In this document: one piece after another, positions 62,039-64,000 of the stretch
Numbering within the stretch: the stretch's first letter is position 1
How the letters are laid out: every line of letters starts with the position of its first letter
NCBI GenBank assembly: GCA_023407175.1
Contig: JAEYMU010000055.1
Span: 29,338-93,337, forward strand
Source: Bacillota bacterium
GTDB taxonomy: Bacteria; Bacillota_A; Clostridia; Lachnospirales; Lachnospiraceae
Length of the DNA stretch: 64,000 nucleotides
Direction of reading: 5' to 3'
Position numbers and translations under genes: made by a program
Notes under the pieces: generated by a model
What the model was told of the DNA's origin: nothing
Database searches by the model: none
Seen by the model: only the letters and a program-made list of their open reading frames with translations

Positions 62039-63104
62039 AGTAGCTCATATTACGAATGAGATCGGCAGTTATATGATCGGCGGTATCGCGACCGTCATCA
62101 ATGAGCTTTATTCCAAACGGGAGGAAAACACCTGTTTTATTCACCTGTACGATGACAGCTATAACAATAGGATCGCAACGGCAAACTATCCGGGTGACAG
62201 CGATATCTATACGGTTTCCATGGACCGGCTGGAGGAAATCTCACAGATCAATTTTGATATTGCCGTTCTGCACTACTATGGGCTTGAGGATGCGGTATCG
62301 GAAGAAATACTCGGCAACCGGGAATTGGTCTATGTCGTTCATTCCGTCAATACCCCGGAGCCCTATGAAAGAAACAACCCCTTCGGCATACATACCGGAA
62401 TTGAAGCCTCCTTCCGAAGATTATGCAGCAGAGCCATTAAGATCATCTGTGTATCCCAGGCGGAAAAGGAAAAGCTCCTCTCCATCTTTGGGGACCTCGA
62501 AGGAAAGGTAGAGGTAATTTACAATGGTATCACCTTCGATCAGGAGGAGTTTGTAAGGGATATTCCGGATCAAAGAACAAAGTTCGGCTATATCGGAAGA
62601 CTTGATTATCGGAAAGGAATCCTGGAGACAGTCAAAGCACTGGACTCAAAGAAAAAAGCCCAGTATTACTTGGCCTGCGGGAAGGGAGATTACAATTATT
62701 TACGGGAAATCATGCTCTATGCACAAGGGGCAAGGATGGAAAACCGCATGCATTTTCTCGGTTACTGCATGGGGGAACGGAAGGTGAAGTTCTTTCAATT
62801 CATCGACTGCTTAATCATCTCCTCCCTTTATGAACCCTTCGGCATGATCTTACTGGAGGCATTCCAGTATGATGTCCCTGTCATTTGCAGCAACAATGGC
62901 GGGCTGGCGGAGCTGTTAGGGGATTACAAATATCAGTATAATCCCTATCTGGAAGGGGATTTAGAACAGGTCCTAACCCAGTTTGAACAGGCTTCCCCGG
63001 CAGAAATCCATGCGGAATGCTGTAAGCTGAAGGCGCACCTGAAAGCATTTACAAAGGAAGAAATGACCAACCGTTATAATCAACTATTTGCAGACATTTT
63101 GTAA
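62007..63104 (+). CDS. Glycosyltransferase, GT4/GT1-type (GT-B fold)
   Basis: 365 residues from ATG 62007 (GGAGAGG 6-7 nt upstream); the longer frame overlaps the small protein. 'ITNEIGSYMIGGIATVINEL' is the N-terminal Rossmann start, with 'IKIICVSQAEKEKLLSIFGD' and 'FGYIGRLDYRKGILETVKAL'. The nucleotide-sugar motif is 'SLYEPFGMILLEAFQYDVPV', with its E-x7-E. It resembles bacterial glycogen synthase-like or wall-glycan GT4 enzymes. It is followed by a CBM48-like protein and lies opposite an amylase, which fits alpha-glucan metabolism. Acceptor unknown. Confidence 0.88.
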   Translation: MFMMKTKEHYKVAHITNEIGSYMIGGIATVINELYSKREENTCFIHLYDDSYNNRIATANYPGDSDIYTVSMDRLEEISQINFDIAVLHYYGLEDAVSEEILGNRELVYVVHSVNTPEPYERNNPFGIHTGIEASFRRLCSRAIKIICVSQAEKEKLLSIFGDLEGKVEVIYNGITFDQEEFVRDIPDQRTKFGYIGRLDYRKGILETVKALDSKKKAQYYLACGKGDYNYLREIMLYAQGARMENRMHFLGYCMGERKVKFFQFIDCLIISSLYEPFGMILLEAFQYDVPVICSNNGGLAELLGDYKYQYNPYLEGDLEQVLTQFEQASPAEIHAECCKLKAHLKAFTKEEMTNRYNQLFADIL

Positions 63105-63124
63105 ATCAAGTAAGAGGTAATCCC

Positions 63125-63817
63125 ATGGTAATCGGTTATCATCCACCCAAAGGTCTTCCCGTACAATCCGTGAAACTCCTTTGGAAGCATAAAAGTACTT
63201 ATGAAAAATTAATAAAGGACGAGCACTCCTTCTGGTCCATCGAATTGGATTTGCCAAAGGGGGAGTATTTTTATCGTTTTTTAATCAATGATACGGTCTA
63301 TCTCAGTGACCCCTGTGCGAACTATTACAGTTACGACGGCGACACTCGATGGTCTGCGCTTTTGCTGATGGGGAATGGAACGATTTCAAACCATAGACTT
63401 CCGCTTTCCGTAGAAATTGAGAACTATGTGATCGGCAATCATGTTACCTGTTACGGGGACCCCACAATCCGAAAAAACATCTTCAATACGCTGATGGATT
63501 CTATGATTTCTATCCGGTATGATTTCACCCATATCATCGGGGCCCATACGGTTACCCTGCTTTGGGTCAATCCCCCGGGAGAAATATTTTGCGTATCGGA
63601 GAACAGGCTCGAAGAAAAAGATACTGAAAACGGTGCCAAAATCTCCTTATGGTTTCATCTGGACCTGAAAAACAGTAATTTCAATTATCCCCTGGGGCTT
63701 TGGAAGGTTCTTTTATTGATCAACGGGGGCTTTGTTATGGAGGATTATTTTCAACTGACTCAGTTTTCCCTCTACACACCGAACGGAACCATGCTGATTA
63801 ACAACCGGTATCTCTGA
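63125..63817 (+). CDS. Protein with N-terminal CBM48/E-set-like domain
   Basis: 230 residues. Residues ~5-85 look like an isoamylase-N/AMPK glycogen-binding fold ('VKLLWKHKSTYEKLIKDEHS', 'LPKGEYFYRFLINDTVYLSD', 'YDGDTRWSALLL'). Residues ~95-225 form a second beta domain ('HVTCYGDPTIRKNIFNTLMD', 'GAHTVTLLWVNPPG'). No signal peptide. It lies 20 nt after the glycosyltransferase and probably guides it to glucan. Catalytic residues are not apparent. Confidence 0.65.
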   Translation: MVIGYHPPKGLPVQSVKLLWKHKSTYEKLIKDEHSFWSIELDLPKGEYFYRFLINDTVYLSDPCANYYSYDGDTRWSALLLMGNGTISNHRLPLSVEIENYVIGNHVTCYGDPTIRKNIFNTLMDSMISIRYDFTHIIGAHTVTLLWVNPPGEIFCVSENRLEEKDTENGAKISLWFHLDLKNSNFNYPLGLWKVLLLINGGFVMEDYFQLTQFSLYTPNGTMLINNRYL

Positions 63818-63963
63818 TTTTATTTGCTATAAAAAGTGTTTCCCCATCTGCTTTGCCCCAATCGATCAGTCCCGTTGCAGGTACGATGGGTTGCATGCCG
63901 ATATAAAATGAATTTATTTTATATAATTTTACAGGAGAAAAAGGATCAAGGAGGATATTTAAC

Positions 63964-64000
63964 ATGGCAGTAACTGCTACCGGAGTAACTCCCTCAATCA
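63964..64000 (+). CDS. Start of a gene cut by the window end
   Basis: ATG 63964 with AAGGAGG 8 nt upstream; the visible residues are 'MAVTATGVTPSI'. Too short to identify. The strong ribosome site supports a real start. Confidence 0.5.
   Translation, partial: MAVTATGVTPSI

Noticed and set aside
1..64000. tRNA and rRNA genes
   Set aside because: No cloverleaf or rRNA-like sequence was noticed by eye on either strand; a tRNAscan run would be decisive.

Overview
The window looks like a chromosomal segment of an anaerobic, low-to-moderate GC Firmicute, most likely a Lachnospiraceae/Lachnoclostridium-type clostridium. The signs are a clostridial single-chain PurL, BspA-like leucine-rich repeats, an Lgt with the GRIGCLLAGCCYG signature, strong AGGAGG ribosome sites, consensus sigma-A promoters and a large secreted GH13 amylase with CBM26-like and Big2 modules. 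This placement is inferred from gene content only. No tRNA, rRNA or CRISPR array was seen.

Layout. 1-4.6 kb: end of an LRR protein, a lipoprotein, a YhbD regulator with a bactofilin-like protein, lgt and a Gly/Pro-rich small protein. 4.7-6.8 kb: a GntR(YtrA)-ABC operon under a perfect 35-bp palindrome. 6.9-19.4 kb: a large minus-strand operon that looks like organic-sulfur salvage: two-cluster ferredoxin, AprA/FrdA-like flavoprotein, complete Dpp/Opp/Gsi-type ABC importer, two glutathionyl-hydroquinone-reductase-like proteins (one fused to a GNAT acetyltransferase) and two cysteine synthases. The ferredoxin-led unit and the last cysK each have a consensus promoter followed by a similar CATATATG palindrome. 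19.6-26.3 kb: chemoreceptor, aspartokinase, GAF protein, and an ECF sigma/anti-sigma/membrane-protein operon. 26.4-31.4 kb: an AT-rich patch with a nucleoside deaminase bracketed by near-identical repeats, a zinc-ribbon membrane protein, peptidase E-like protein, an orphan MNT nucleotidyltransferase, LysE exporter and a YcgQ-like lipoprotein. 31.5-34.4 kb: ZnuABC zinc uptake. 34.6-39.5 kb: purL and a divergent LysR regulator.

39.6-42.6 kb: a secreted putative cysteine peptidase paired with a lipoprotein that appears to share its N-terminal domain, and a DUF4362-like protein. 42.6-49.9 kb: a seven-gene two-component/lipoprotein/ABC-2 operon resembling LanFEG-type antimicrobial-peptide resistance, with a repeated putative response-regulator site. 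50-52.4 kb: a secreted protein and a BlaR1/BlaI-type pair. 52.4-54.5 kb: an insertion scar with IS3-family and IS110-family remnants, a lipoprotein and a structured non-coding element. 54.5-56.9 kb: a GMC oxidoreductase with its small subunit. 57-64 kb: the amylase, and a divergent cluster with a glycosyltransferase and a CBM48-like protein.

Three genes (the ECF sigma factor, the BlaI repressor, one ABC permease) appear to lack an AUG/GUG/UUG start at a usable distance from their Shine-Dalgarno sequence, and may start at AUA, AUC or AUU.
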